60,146 nucleotides of DNA from Akkermansia sp. Its GTDB lineage: Bacteria > Verrucomicrobiota > Verrucomicrobiia > Verrucomicrobiales > Akkermansiaceae. The notes beneath the pieces were generated by a model that ran no database searches, was not told the DNA's origin, and saw nothing but the letters and a program-made list of their open reading frames with translations. The stretch covers positions 1 through 60,146 of the forward strand of contig JAFYUT010000030.1 of assembly GCA_017549485.1 (NCBI GenBank). Direction: 5' to 3'. The number at the start of each line of letters is the position of its first letter. Position 1 is the first letter of the stretch. A program made the translations under genes and the position numbers. Shown in pieces: positions 9,009 through 17,309 of the stretch.

Positions 9009-9584
9009 ATGGCAGATCTCACCACTCTTCAAAAGGAAGCCGCAGACCGCATCTGCACGCGTTTCCCGCAAATCGGCCGCAAGGAATTTCGCGGCGATAT
9101 CACGCTGACCATTGCCCCGGCAGACTTGCTCGGTGCCATGACCTACGCCCGCGACGCTTGCGGCTTTGACATGTTGGTATGCGTATCTTCCGTTGATAAT
9201 CTGGGGCAAGAGCCCCGTTTTGAGACGAACTACACCATCACCCAAGCAGAGACCGGCGCCAACCTGCTGGTACGCTGCCCCATCAGCGAATCCGAATGCT
9301 CCGTACCGTCTCTTGTACCGGTATGGAACTCTGCCGATTGGCTGGAGCGCGAGCAGTACGACTTGATGGGCATTGAGTTTGTAGGCCACCCGGATTTGCG
9401 CCGCATCATGATGTGGGACGGTTACCCGTACCACCCGCTGCGCAAGGATTTCCCGGTAGAAGGCAAGCCCACGGAGCTTCCCGGCGTAGCCTTTACCGAG
9501 AAAGCCCCCACATGCGGCGGGCCGTTCACCACACGCCCCGGCACAGGCACCTCTGGCGAGCGCGAGCCCCGCGCCTCCCGCTAA
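9009..9584 (+). CDS. nuoC: NADH-quinone oxidoreductase subunit C
   Basis: This is the 30-kDa subunit of complex I, part of the peripheral arm that contacts NuoB and NuoD. Its 191 residues form a stand-alone NuoC and not the NuoCD fusion found in enterobacteria. The family signature is near the C-terminus (EFVGHPDLRRIMMWDGY and YHPLRKDFP). The ATG at 9009 is preceded by a purine-rich GAGAGA. The last 30 or so residues are Gly/Thr/Arg-rich and poorly conserved. It is probably cotranscribed with nuoB, and the downstream lipoprotein gene starts within 30 bp. Confidence 0.93.
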   Translation: MADLTTLQKEAADRICTRFPQIGRKEFRGDITLTIAPADLLGAMTYARDACGFDMLVCVSSVDNLGQEPRFETNYTITQAETGANLLVRCPISESECSVPSLVPVWNSADWLEREQYDLMGIEFVGHPDLRRIMMWDGYPYHPLRKDFPVEGKPTELPGVAFTEKAPTCGGPFTTRPGTGTSGEREPRASR

Positions 9585-9610
9585 CCTCTTTCACTTTGCA
9601 AAAAAACACT

Positions 9611-10228
9611 GTGTCTTTTTTATCAATCAGGCACTTAATAAAAGCGGCTGCTGTAACGGCAGCCGCTTTGTTGGCCTCTTGCCAACAAAACAACGGCCCG
9701 ACCCGCATTGAATTGATAGACCAGACACGCGCCTCCATAGCCCCGCAATTGCAGCAACTGGGGGCTCGCAACTGGGTTGTTATAGCAGACCCCACCTATC
9801 CCATACCCGCAGGCGCCGGAGTTTTAACCATGGCCGTGCCCTCCGGTTCTGCTGACACCTTCCGCGAGGTGTTGGATTTGCTGGAGATGCAAGCCTCTCT
9901 CACCCCCCGTATATGGGTATGCAATGAGATGGACGCCGTAACGGAAGAACTGGCCCCGGGCATCAAAGAATACCGCCAAGAGGTTAACTCTCTGCTATCG
10001 GGCAGATTCTGCTACCATTTGGACGAGCGTATCATCTCCATGCAACTGGCAGACGCGTCTCAAAAGTACCGCGTTCTTTACCTTAAAACCAACACACAGT
10101 TACCATACAGCAGTATAGCCATCGAGCTTGACTCCGGCTACTGGAATCCCGATGCCGAGGCAGAGATTCGCCTGCGATTGGAACAACTGAACCCACCTCA
10201 ACCGGCTCCGCAAACGGCCGGCGCTTAA
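9611..10228 (+). CDS. Lipoprotein with RbsD/FucU-like domain
   Basis: This is a predicted 205-residue lipoprotein. The GTG at 9611 is the best start, and TTG 9596 is an alternative. It gives a short N-terminus, a hydrophobic stretch and the lipobox LLASC, followed by Gln/Asn. The body resembles the RbsD/FucU fold (sugar pyranase/mutarotase): a WVVIADPTYPIPAG segment sits where family members have a [VI]xDAxxP core, and a C-terminal KTNTQLPYSSIAIELDSGYW matches their xxPYANxxL-type ending. The similarity is from memory of family motifs and catalytic residues were not verified. A membrane-anchored form would be unusual, since RbsD and FucU are cytosolic. It lies between nuoC and a Mini-RNase III-like gene in one direction. 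Confidence 0.55.
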   Translation: MSFLSIRHLIKAAAVTAAALLASCQQNNGPTRIELIDQTRASIAPQLQQLGARNWVVIADPTYPIPAGAGVLTMAVPSGSADTFREVLDLLEMQASLTPRIWVCNEMDAVTEELAPGIKEYRQEVNSLLSGRFCYHLDERIISMQLADASQKYRVLYLKTNTQLPYSSIAIELDSGYWNPDAEAEIRLRLEQLNPPQPAPQTAGA

Positions 10229-10243
10229 ACCACGCCCCGAAAC

Positions 10244-10546
10244 ATGTCTACGTTACCGCCCGATTTAGACCCTAAGACCCGCGCCCAAGCCTGGGTGGGT
10301 GATGCCATACTTGCCCTGTATGTACGCGAGTGGATTCTCTCTTTCCGGGGGCAGATTGACGGCAAACTTTTCATCGAGTTTACCAGCAATGATTTCTTAC
10401 GCCTCACCGGCAATGCCACCGGGGTAGAAGCTCAGATAGGCCGCATCTTCAAGTCGGACGGGCTGGAGGCAGCCTATGCCTGGATTGAACAAAACCTGCG
10501 CCCCAAAATGGAGCAGCGCCTGCACAAATTGCGCTCCCGCCACTAA
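10244..10546 (+). CDS. mrnC: Mini-ribonuclease III-like protein
   Basis: This is a 100-residue protein with the RNase III catalytic-domain signature (AWVGDAILALYVRE, containing the Gly-Asp metal-binding region) and no double-stranded RNA-binding domain. Mini-III enzymes in Firmicutes mature 23S rRNA ends but are usually about 130 residues, so this one is short. The second acidic residue pair is less clear. The Asp of VGDA is retained, but activity is not certain. It lies 15 bp after the lipoprotein gene and 13 bp before a small membrane protein gene. Confidence 0.65.
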   Translation: MSTLPPDLDPKTRAQAWVGDAILALYVREWILSFRGQIDGKLFIEFTSNDFLRLTGNATGVEAQIGRIFKSDGLEAAYAWIEQNLRPKMEQRLHKLRSRH

Positions 10547-10559
10547 TGGCCAGCCACGC

Positions 10560-10850
10560 ATGAAAAGACCGCCCGAAGACAGCAAATTTCCCTATAATCA
10601 GGCCTGCATTGCGCTGGCCTTAGGTATTGCCCTCATCTTATGGGGAGCCTACCTGAACGGGTGTATTGAAGTGATGGGCAGCTTCATGTTCGGCCTGTTG
10701 ATTATCTGGCAGGTCATTAACGGGCTCATCATCAAGCGCCGTTACTGGCATATCCCCGATGACAAGGTAACATTCTGGGCTCTGCTGGTGGCCACAACAC
10801 TTGCCGGAGGTATGCTTTACCTTTGCCTTGCCAACGCCCCCGTGCAATAA
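10560..10850 (+). CDS. Small three-helix membrane protein, unknown
   Basis: I do not recognise this 96-residue protein. The start is the ATG at 10560, directly after the upstream stop. It contains three hydrophobic segments (about residues 14-30, 37-55 and 73-90) separated by short charged loops (KRRYWHIPDDK), so it is an inner membrane protein. Its spacing suggests it is the last gene of the nuoBC-lipoprotein-mrnC transcript. No motif gives a function. Confidence 0.6.
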   Translation: MKRPPEDSKFPYNQACIALALGIALILWGAYLNGCIEVMGSFMFGLLIIWQVINGLIIKRRYWHIPDDKVTFWALLVATTLAGGMLYLCLANAPVQ

Positions 10851-11108
10851 CACGGTAGGCTCTTGATGAGCCGCAGGCTTTCAATGATGCAGCATTCATC
10901 TTCATGCTGTTTACTGCACCTTTACAGGGGAACCCCATAAAACATTGATACCGAAATATAATAAAGACAACTACCCCGCCGTTTCAAATCCTCATACACT
11001 TCGGTACACCCAAACACCCACCACAATTCCCCCGCATCCGCAAAGCCGGATTTAAGGCGTATAAACGCGTATAAGACGCATTTTTTTCTAAAAAAAAGAA
11101 GAAAAGGT

Positions 11109-11160
11109 TTGACATTTGAGGTGTATTGGAGTGTACTAGGGGTACGGGTAAGTGTACACA
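11109..11160 (+). promoter_or_regulatory. dcw cluster promoter with 10-bp-spaced repeats (MraZ operator?)
   Basis: TTGACA (11109-11114) and TGTACT (11132-11137) with a 17-bp spacer form a good sigma-70-type promoter 22 nt before mraZ. Overlapping it, GTGTA recurs at 11121, 11131 and 11152, with a degenerate copy near 11141, so the period is about 10 bp (one helical turn). Known MraZ proteins bind short direct repeats spaced by one turn over their own promoter, so this is the likely autoregulatory site. The bases from 10851 to 11100 hold no gene I can support, only an A-rich run near 11085-11105. Confidence 0.55.
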
Positions 11161-11165
11161 ATAAT

Positions 11166-11639
11166 ATGAACAATGCATCAACAGTGATGTTCACGGGCAA
11201 CGTGACGCATAAGCTGGATCCGAAGAGCCGTGTGGCGATTCCGGCCGGCTGGCGTGCAGCCCAAGGGCAAACATTGGTGATGATAGCTGCCTGCGTAGAA
11301 GAGAAATACCGCATCATGAAATGCTATACCCGTGAAGCATTTGCGGAGAAAATAACCCACATACGCGAACAAGCGCAGGCCCACGGAGCCGCCCCCGGCG
11401 ATATCGACAACTATGTCGGCAGAATCACCGGATGCAGCTTTGAAGCAGAGGTAAGCACGCAGGGAAAACTCTTGATACCCAAGGCCCAGCGAGACAGAAT
11501 AGGTTTAAAAGAAAACGCCACGATTGTTGGCCGTGGTGCCCACTTTGAGATATGGGCCCCCGAAGACTTCGAGGCCACCAATACGCCCGAAGCGCTCAAC
11601 AAGCTTGCGCTCGACAAACTCTTCCACATGCTCACATGA
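11166..11639 (+). CDS. mraZ: Transcriptional regulator MraZ
   Basis: This is the first gene of the dcw cluster, a DNA-binding protein that controls the cluster in other bacteria. The predicted 157 residues contain the two SpoVT/AbrB-like repeats, recognisable as DPKSRVAIP near the N-terminus and TQGKLLIPK in the second half. I chose ATG 11166, which places FTGNVTHKLD about eight residues in. ATG 11187 is equally possible and closer to the classical MFxG start. The stop codon overlaps the rsmH start in ATGA, indicating translational coupling. A candidate operator precedes it. Confidence 0.9.
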   Translation: MNNASTVMFTGNVTHKLDPKSRVAIPAGWRAAQGQTLVMIAACVEEKYRIMKCYTREAFAEKITHIREQAQAHGAAPGDIDNYVGRITGCSFEAEVSTQGKLLIPKAQRDRIGLKENATIVGRGAHFEIWAPEDFEATNTPEALNKLALDKLFHMLT

Positions 11640-13099
11640 GTACCGAACCGACACAGAGCGGGGTATTTGCCCGGCAGCCTGAAGGCACCTGTTACCGGGT
11701 GCTTATGTGGGAGGCTTGTGCCCTGAGTGAAGAGCAAATAAAGGCTTGGGCAAGCCATCGCGCGGATTTGCTGGCCCGCATGCGCGATGCCGGCATCAAA
11801 GGCTCTCGCGGCATTTTGGGCAAACTTGCAACTGAGCTTCAAGCCCTTACAACAGAACTCATCGAAACACCGCTTCAGCACGCGCCTCGCGCGGGCTTTT
11901 GCGTCGCGCGCGCAGAGGCGCTCGTAGCCTGCCTGCGTGAGGATGCCAACGCTTTAGCCTACCGTTTGGGTGCCGCCTATGCTGAGGTGCTGGTACAGCT
12001 GACCGGCGGAGAGGGTGTGGACGCCATGATTGCCCGCTGGCAGAGTGCCACAGAGGGCATGGAGTGGTGCAACGCCCCCATCGTGCAGGCCATGTCTGCC
12101 GCAGAGGCCACCGAGTGGCAGCAAAGCATCGGCAACCCTGCTGAAGCCGCTGAGCAAGAGGCAGAGCAGGCAGCAGCCGCTCAGCCGTTCCACCACGTCA
12201 CCGTGCTGGCAGCAGAGGCCGTAGAAGCCCTGCAACCGGCCGAGGGTAAAGTGCTGGTAGATGCCACGCTGGGTGGCGGTGGCCACACGGAGCGCATGCT
12301 GATGGCCGGCGCCGAGGTATGGGGCATTGACCAAGACCCCGCAGCCCGTGCCGCCGCCAGAAACCGACTGGCCCCCTTTGCCGACCGTCTGCACATCGTA
12401 GCCGGCAACTTCCGCAATGCCGTTGAGCTGTTGCGCCAACAGGGCGTAGAGCAGGTAGATGGGCTGTTGGCCGACATCGGCATCTCTTCGCCACAAGTAG
12501 ACAACGCTGAGCGTGGTTTCTCATTCCTGAGCGAAGGGCCGCTTGATATGCGCATGAACCCCGCCGCCCCCCGCAGTGCCGCCGACATCATCAACACGGC
12601 TGCCGAAAGCGAGATTGCCGATATCCTGTGGCAGTATGGCGAGGAGCGTGCCAGCCGTGCCATAGCACGCCGCATTGTGCAAGAACGCGCCAAGGCCCCC
12701 ATCACCACCACCACGCAACTGGCAGACATTATTGCCAGCGTGCTGCCGCGCAAAGGCAAACAGCACCCGGCCACACGCAGTTTCCAAGCCCTGCGCATAG
12801 CCGTGAATGACGAATTGGGCGCCTTAGATGCCCTGCTGCGCAGCGGGTTGAGCCTGCTCAAGAGCGGCGGGCGTTTCGCCGTTATCACCTTCCACAGCTT
12901 AGAGGACCGCGCCGTCAAGCGCTACTTTGAGCAAGTCACCAAGCCTGAGATTGACCGCCCCGAGTGGCCGGCCCCGCGTCCTAACCCGGACTACGCCGCA
13001 CGCGCCGTCTATCGCAAACCGCTCACCCCCTCTGCTGAGGAGCTGCAAGCCAATCCTCGCTCTCGCAGTGCCAAGCTGCGCGTTATCGAAAAACTTTAA
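11636..13099 (+). CDS. rsmH: 16S rRNA m4C1402 methyltransferase RsmH with N-terminal extension
   Basis: RsmH N4-methylates C1402 of 16S rRNA using S-adenosylmethionine. The methyltransferase proper starts near residue 186 (HHVTVLAAEAVEAL), has the SAM-binding motif VDATLGGGGHT, and ends in the family signature RSRSAKLRVIEKL. That part is a normal-sized enzyme of about 300 residues. The first 185 residues are extra. They begin at the ATG overlapping the mraZ stop, are rich in Ala, Glu and Gln with predicted helices, and end in an Ala/Glu linker just before the enzyme. I do not recognise this domain. The reading frame is continuous, so a frameshifted upstream gene is unlikely. Confidence 0.92.
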   Translation: MSTEPTQSGVFARQPEGTCYRVLMWEACALSEEQIKAWASHRADLLARMRDAGIKGSRGILGKLATELQALTTELIETPLQHAPRAGFCVARAEALVACLREDANALAYRLGAAYAEVLVQLTGGEGVDAMIARWQSATEGMEWCNAPIVQAMSAAEATEWQQSIGNPAEAAEQEAEQAAAAQPFHHVTVLAAEAVEALQPAEGKVLVDATLGGGGHTERMLMAGAEVWGIDQDPAARAAARNRLAPFADRLHIVAGNFRNAVELLRQQGVEQVDGLLADIGISSPQVDNAERGFSFLSEGPLDMRMNPAAPRSAADIINTAAESEIADILWQYGEERASRAIARRIVQERAKAPITTTTQLADIIASVLPRKGKQHPATRSFQALRIAVNDELGALDALLRSGLSLLKSGGRFAVITFHSLEDRAVKRYFEQVTKPEIDRPEWPAPRPNPDYAARAVYRKPLTPSAEELQANPRSRSAKLRVIEKL

Positions 13100-13112
13100 A
13101 ACCTGATTTCAC

Positions 13113-13469
13113 ATGTCCTCCGAATCTGAAACTTCATACCGCTTCGCACACAGCATCAGCCCTTGTCTGTTGCTGTGGATGATTTCTTTGGCCGTCATTG
13201 TTGCCCTGAGCGGCATTTCATACGCAGGATTGAAGAATGAGCAGCATGCCATCCGCACTGAAATCACCCAAATCAACCGCGAGATTGCTCAGAGCAACCT
13301 CAAAATCAATGAGCACCGCGCCAAAATCAACTCCATCACCAGCCGTTGGAACATGATTGGCAGACTCAACGGCCTCGGCTCCGAGCTCTGTGATATTCGC
13401 CCCGACCAAATGGAGGAACTCCGTACCCTACGCGATACCGACGCCGGGAAAGCCACTGCATCTCGCTGA
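13113..13469 (+). CDS. ftsL: FtsL-like cell division protein
   Basis: This is a 118-residue bitopic membrane protein with a short cytoplasmic tail, one transmembrane helix (about 18-40, LLLWMISLAVIVALSGI) and an external coiled coil rich in Gln, Glu, Asn and Lys (about 42-85). The position between rsmH and ftsI and this architecture are those of FtsL, which forms the divisome activating complex with FtsB and FtsQ. Sequence conservation in this family is low, so the name rests on topology and context. Confidence 0.75.
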   Translation: MSSESETSYRFAHSISPCLLLWMISLAVIVALSGISYAGLKNEQHAIRTEITQINREIAQSNLKINEHRAKINSITSRWNMIGRLNGLGSELCDIRPDQMEELRTLRDTDAGKATASR

Positions 13470-13501
13470 TTACGCCCCCATCCCGTTTCCATTAAGTCAC
13501 C

Positions 13502-15730
13502 ATGAGAACCAAGTTACCATTTGCCGGCCGCAGCCTCTTTCTGAGCTGCATCATGCTGTGCTTTTCGGGAACGGTGGCTTATAAGCTCGTTAATCTTCAA
13601 TTGCTGGCCCAGGTTCCGGCAGAGACCGTTTCGGAGAAGAACAATATAGAAACCGAGATATTGCCTGCCGAGCGCGGCATTATCATGGACCGCAACCGCG
13701 AGGTGCTCACTAACAATGTATTGGTGGCAGAGGTGCAAATTAACCGCCACGCCATGCGTGAGATTGACCAAGTGACCTACGGCTTGGCCTACAATCAGCT
13801 GATTCATACCCCCGAGTGGCAACAGATTACCGACCCCGCCGAACGCGAGAAAAAGCTGCGCGACAAGCGCCTTAAACTGTTGGAGGCTGCAAAAATTCAC
13901 TACGATGCCGAAGAGCGCGCCAAGATTCACCGCGAAAGTCTGCACAATGATGCGGCCGCTAACCTACTGTTGCAGTACGATGAAGAAATCTGCCAACAAT
14001 ACTATGCGGCACACGATGAATTGGTAGCTGAGCTGCTGGCCCGCTTTACGGCCAAAGCACCTAACGGCGAGGCATTGACCAAAGAAGAAATTGTCAATAA
14101 AATAGCCCAAACCGAAAAGGTAAAAATCAAGAAAGAGGCAGAGGCAAAAGGAGAGAAGAGCCCGGTTGACATTACACAGCTCATCTATCTTATAAAAGAG
14201 CTCAGCATGGAGGACGCCGAGGTGCTGCAAGAGATGCTGGACGCCATGCACATTCACGGCGTTATCATCCGCACCGGCATGAAGCGCCACTATATGGTAC
14301 CGCACATGCTCACCCACATCCTCGGCACGGTAAGAAAAGAGGATGGCACCGGCGTGGGCGGTGTAGAGGGATTCTTCAACGACCACCTTGCCGGTACGCC
14401 CGGGCGCCGAGAGTACCGCAAAAATGTTCGCGGTCAAATCATACCGCATGAGGACGACCGCTACCAAGAGCCCCAGCACGGTCTCAACCTGCAACTTACC
14501 GTTGACATGCGCATACAAGCTATTTGTGAAGAAGAGCTTGATAAAGGGCTGCAAGAGCTTAAGTGCCCCGTAGGCTGCATGATTGTGATGGAGGCAGTCT
14601 CGGGTGATGTGCTGGCTATGGTGAACCGCCCGGCGTTCAACCTGAATACACGCGATGTCATCACCCCCACCGGCACCCACGAATACGGTAAATATATAGA
14701 CCGCGAGGGCAAGACCAACAACGGAGACCGTAACTACGCCTGCCAAACCAGTTACGAGCCCGGCTCTACCTTTAAACCCGTTGCCGTACTGACCGCCATT
14801 GATAAGGGTAAAGCCACCATCGGTGGCTATGTCAGCAGCAACCCGTTCTCATTGGGTGGCAAACTTATCTCTGACGGCAAGCGCAGTGGCCGACTCAGCG
14901 GTGGCATGACGGTGGGCTGCGCGCTCAAACACTCTTGCAACCCGGCTACGGTGAATGTACTGATGCGTTGCAGCTGGAAAGAGTATAACCATTACCTTGA
15001 CAAGCTGGGCTTGCTTGACAAGCTGGGCATAGACCTGCCCGCCGTCAGCCCGGGCTCTGCGCGTAACAAGAACCGAGAGACCTGCTCTGCTCGAGAAATG
15101 GCCAGTATGGCCTACGGCTACGCCATCACCGTATCCCCCATGCACTTGGCGCAGGTATACACCGCCATTGCCAACGGCGGTGTGAGAGTCAAACCCCGCT
15201 TGGTGGACCGCATGATAACGCCTGATGGCGATGTTTATGACGAGTGCGCCCCCCGCCCGGGTGATAATGAGCGTGTCATGAAGCGCAGCACGGGCAGCCA
15301 AATATTAAAGGCCTTGCTGAGCGTAACGGACCCCGACCCTCGCGGTGAAAAGGGGCGCGGCACAGCCCACACGGCCCATATACCCGGCTTTAAAATAGGC
15401 GGCAAAACCGGCACGGCAGAAAAAGTGGTTAACGGTCAATACATCAGCAAGTTCCACGTGGCCTCATTTGCCGGCATTTTCCCGCTGGATGAAAATATCA
15501 ACTGGGAAGCCGAAATGGCCAAGCCCAAAGAGCAGCGCAAGAAGGTATACGTTGTGTTCACCGTGGTGGACGGCGTAGCCGGTGGTGGCGGCACGGCAGC
15601 GGCCCCCATTTTCAAGCGCGTTGCCGAGCGCATGATTCAATTAGAAAATATCAAACCTACAGATCCCGAGGCTTACGAAGCCTACCTCCGCAAAAAAGAA
15701 GCCGCCGAAAATCCCGAAAAAAAGGCATAA
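13502..15730 (+). CDS. ftsI: Peptidoglycan transpeptidase FtsI (PBP3 type), enlarged
   Basis: This is the septal class B penicillin-binding protein that cross-links peptidoglycan at division. One N-terminal transmembrane helix (about 10-30) anchors it. The catalytic motifs are all present: STFK with Ser422, SCN at 478-480 and KTG at 635-637. The active Ser lies about 115 residues further in than in E. coli FtsI. The extra length is a highly charged, helix-forming insertion in the pedestal region (about residues 110-235, rich in Lys, Glu and Ala). The C-terminal tail is also charged. murE follows after 21 bp. Confidence 0.92.
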   Translation: MRTKLPFAGRSLFLSCIMLCFSGTVAYKLVNLQLLAQVPAETVSEKNNIETEILPAERGIIMDRNREVLTNNVLVAEVQINRHAMREIDQVTYGLAYNQLIHTPEWQQITDPAEREKKLRDKRLKLLEAAKIHYDAEERAKIHRESLHNDAAANLLLQYDEEICQQYYAAHDELVAELLARFTAKAPNGEALTKEEIVNKIAQTEKVKIKKEAEAKGEKSPVDITQLIYLIKELSMEDAEVLQEMLDAMHIHGVIIRTGMKRHYMVPHMLTHILGTVRKEDGTGVGGVEGFFNDHLAGTPGRREYRKNVRGQIIPHEDDRYQEPQHGLNLQLTVDMRIQAICEEELDKGLQELKCPVGCMIVMEAVSGDVLAMVNRPAFNLNTRDVITPTGTHEYGKYIDREGKTNNGDRNYACQTSYEPGSTFKPVAVLTAIDKGKATIGGYVSSNPFSLGGKLISDGKRSGRLSGGMTVGCALKHSCNPATVNVLMRCSWKEYNHYLDKLGLLDKLGIDLPAVSPGSARNKNRETCSAREMASMAYGYAITVSPMHLAQVYTAIANGGVRVKPRLVDRMITPDGDVYDECAPRPGDNERVMKRSTGSQILKALLSVTDPDPRGEKGRGTAHTAHIPGFKIGGKTGTAEKVVNGQYISKFHVASFAGIFPLDENINWEAEMAKPKEQRKKVYVVFTVVDGVAGGGGTAAAPIFKRVAERMIQLENIKPTDPEAYEAYLRKKEAAENPEKKA

Positions 15731-15751
15731 CCCCCTCAACTCGCATACACC

Positions 15752-17281
15752 ATGAACACCAGCAAAAAGATTTTTTCCGTACTCCCCGAAGCCACCGTCA
15801 CGGGTTCACTGAAGAAGCCGCTGACACTGCTGACTGATGACAGCCGCAAGGTAATACCCGGCAGCTGCTATATTGCCGTAAAGGGTACACAATTTGACGG
15901 GCACACCGCCATTGCCGGTGCCATTGAAGCCGGTGCCGTGGCCATTGTAGCCGAAACGCCCTGCACTGAGCAGGCAGAAAAAGCAGGTGTATGCTGGGTA
16001 CAGGTGGCTGACACCCATGAGGCAGATGGCCTGCTGATGAGCGCTTGGCATCATCACCCCGGGCGCGATTTGGTTGTGTTGGGTGTTACCGGCACCAATG
16101 GCAAAACAACCATCAGCTATCTTGCCAACGCGATTTTCCGCAATGTGTGGCAGCGCGCAGGGCTTATCGGTACCATTCTCTATGATGATGGCGCCCGCCG
16201 CGTACCGTCTCACAACACCACCCCCGGGTGTGCCGAGCTGCAAGGCATGTTGGCAGATAGGGTGAAAAACGGCTGCCGCGCCGTTGCGATGGAGGTATCC
16301 TCCCACGCCCTGCACCAGCAGCGTACCACCGGTACCGAGTTCCGCGTGGGTATCTTTACCAATCTTACCCAAGACCATTTGGATTACCACGGCACCATGG
16401 AGGAATACTATGAGGCCAAAAAGTTGCTCTTCACCCGCATGGCCGCCAACAAAGATGCCAAGGGTACCGCTGTCATCAACATTGATGATGAATACGGCCG
16501 CCGCTTGGCCGATGAGTTGCGCCCCATCATGAAGGTACGCACCTTCGGTACGGCAAAAGATGCAGATTTCCGCGCCGAGCCGAAAATCGTATCTCTTAAG
16601 GGCAGTCAGTATGAGTTGGTATACAACAACAAGAGCTACTTGGTGCGCACCCCTCTCATCGGTGAATTCAACGTCTCTAACAGCTTGGCAGCCTTGGCCG
16701 GTGCTGTAGCCGCCGGTGTGAACATCCGCGATGCCATCAGCAGCTTGGCTCAATCACCGCAGGTACCCGGCCGTATGGAACTGGTGAGCAGCGTCAACAA
16801 CGTGCAATGCTTTGTAGACTACGCCCACACCCCCGATGCCGTGGAAAACGTGTGCCGCACCATGAAGCAACTGTGCCGCCAGGGACGCGTGTTTACCATC
16901 TTCGGCTGCGGTGGCGACCGCGACCGCACCAAACGCCCCCTTATGGGTGAAGCCGCTGCCCGCTACAGTGATGTGTGCATTGTTACCAGCGATAATCCCC
17001 GCACGGAAGACCCCGAGACTATTATCGATGAAATAATGCCCGGTATCCCCAAAGAGAAACAGCACCGCATCACCGACCGCGCCGAGGCAATCCGCGCTGC
17101 CCTGCAACTGGCACGCCCGGGAGACTGCATCCTCATTGCCGGCAAGGGGCACGAAAACTACCAGATTTTCGCTAACGAAACCATTTCGTTCTCCGACTCT
17201 GCTGTAGTGGCTAAGTACTACGAAGAGATTAACCCCGAGGGGCGCAGTGTTCCCTCTCGCAAGCCTGCGCCCAAGAAGTAA
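15752..17281 (+). CDS. murE: UDP-MurNAc-tripeptide ligase MurE (meso-DAP type)
   Basis: This cytoplasmic Mur ligase adds the third residue to UDP-MurNAc-L-Ala-D-Glu, using ATP. The P-loop VTGTNGKTT, the carbamylated-Lys region and the three-domain layout are clear in 509 residues. The substrate-selecting motif DNPR (SDNPRTEDPETI) predicts meso-diaminopimelate, consistent with a Gram-negative wall. The C-terminus has a short Lys/Pro-rich tail. It lies within the dcw cluster, with murF starting 28 bp after its stop. Confidence 0.95.
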   Translation: MNTSKKIFSVLPEATVTGSLKKPLTLLTDDSRKVIPGSCYIAVKGTQFDGHTAIAGAIEAGAVAIVAETPCTEQAEKAGVCWVQVADTHEADGLLMSAWHHHPGRDLVVLGVTGTNGKTTISYLANAIFRNVWQRAGLIGTILYDDGARRVPSHNTTPGCAELQGMLADRVKNGCRAVAMEVSSHALHQQRTTGTEFRVGIFTNLTQDHLDYHGTMEEYYEAKKLLFTRMAANKDAKGTAVINIDDEYGRRLADELRPIMKVRTFGTAKDADFRAEPKIVSLKGSQYELVYNNKSYLVRTPLIGEFNVSNSLAALAGAVAAGVNIRDAISSLAQSPQVPGRMELVSSVNNVQCFVDYAHTPDAVENVCRTMKQLCRQGRVFTIFGCGGDRDRTKRPLMGEAAARYSDVCIVTSDNPRTEDPETIIDEIMPGIPKEKQHRITDRAEAIRAALQLARPGDCILIAGKGHENYQIFANETISFSDSAVVAKYYEEINPEGRSVPSRKPAPKK

Positions 17282-17309
17282 CACTCTGCACAGCCCCCCT
17301 CCGCGTACC

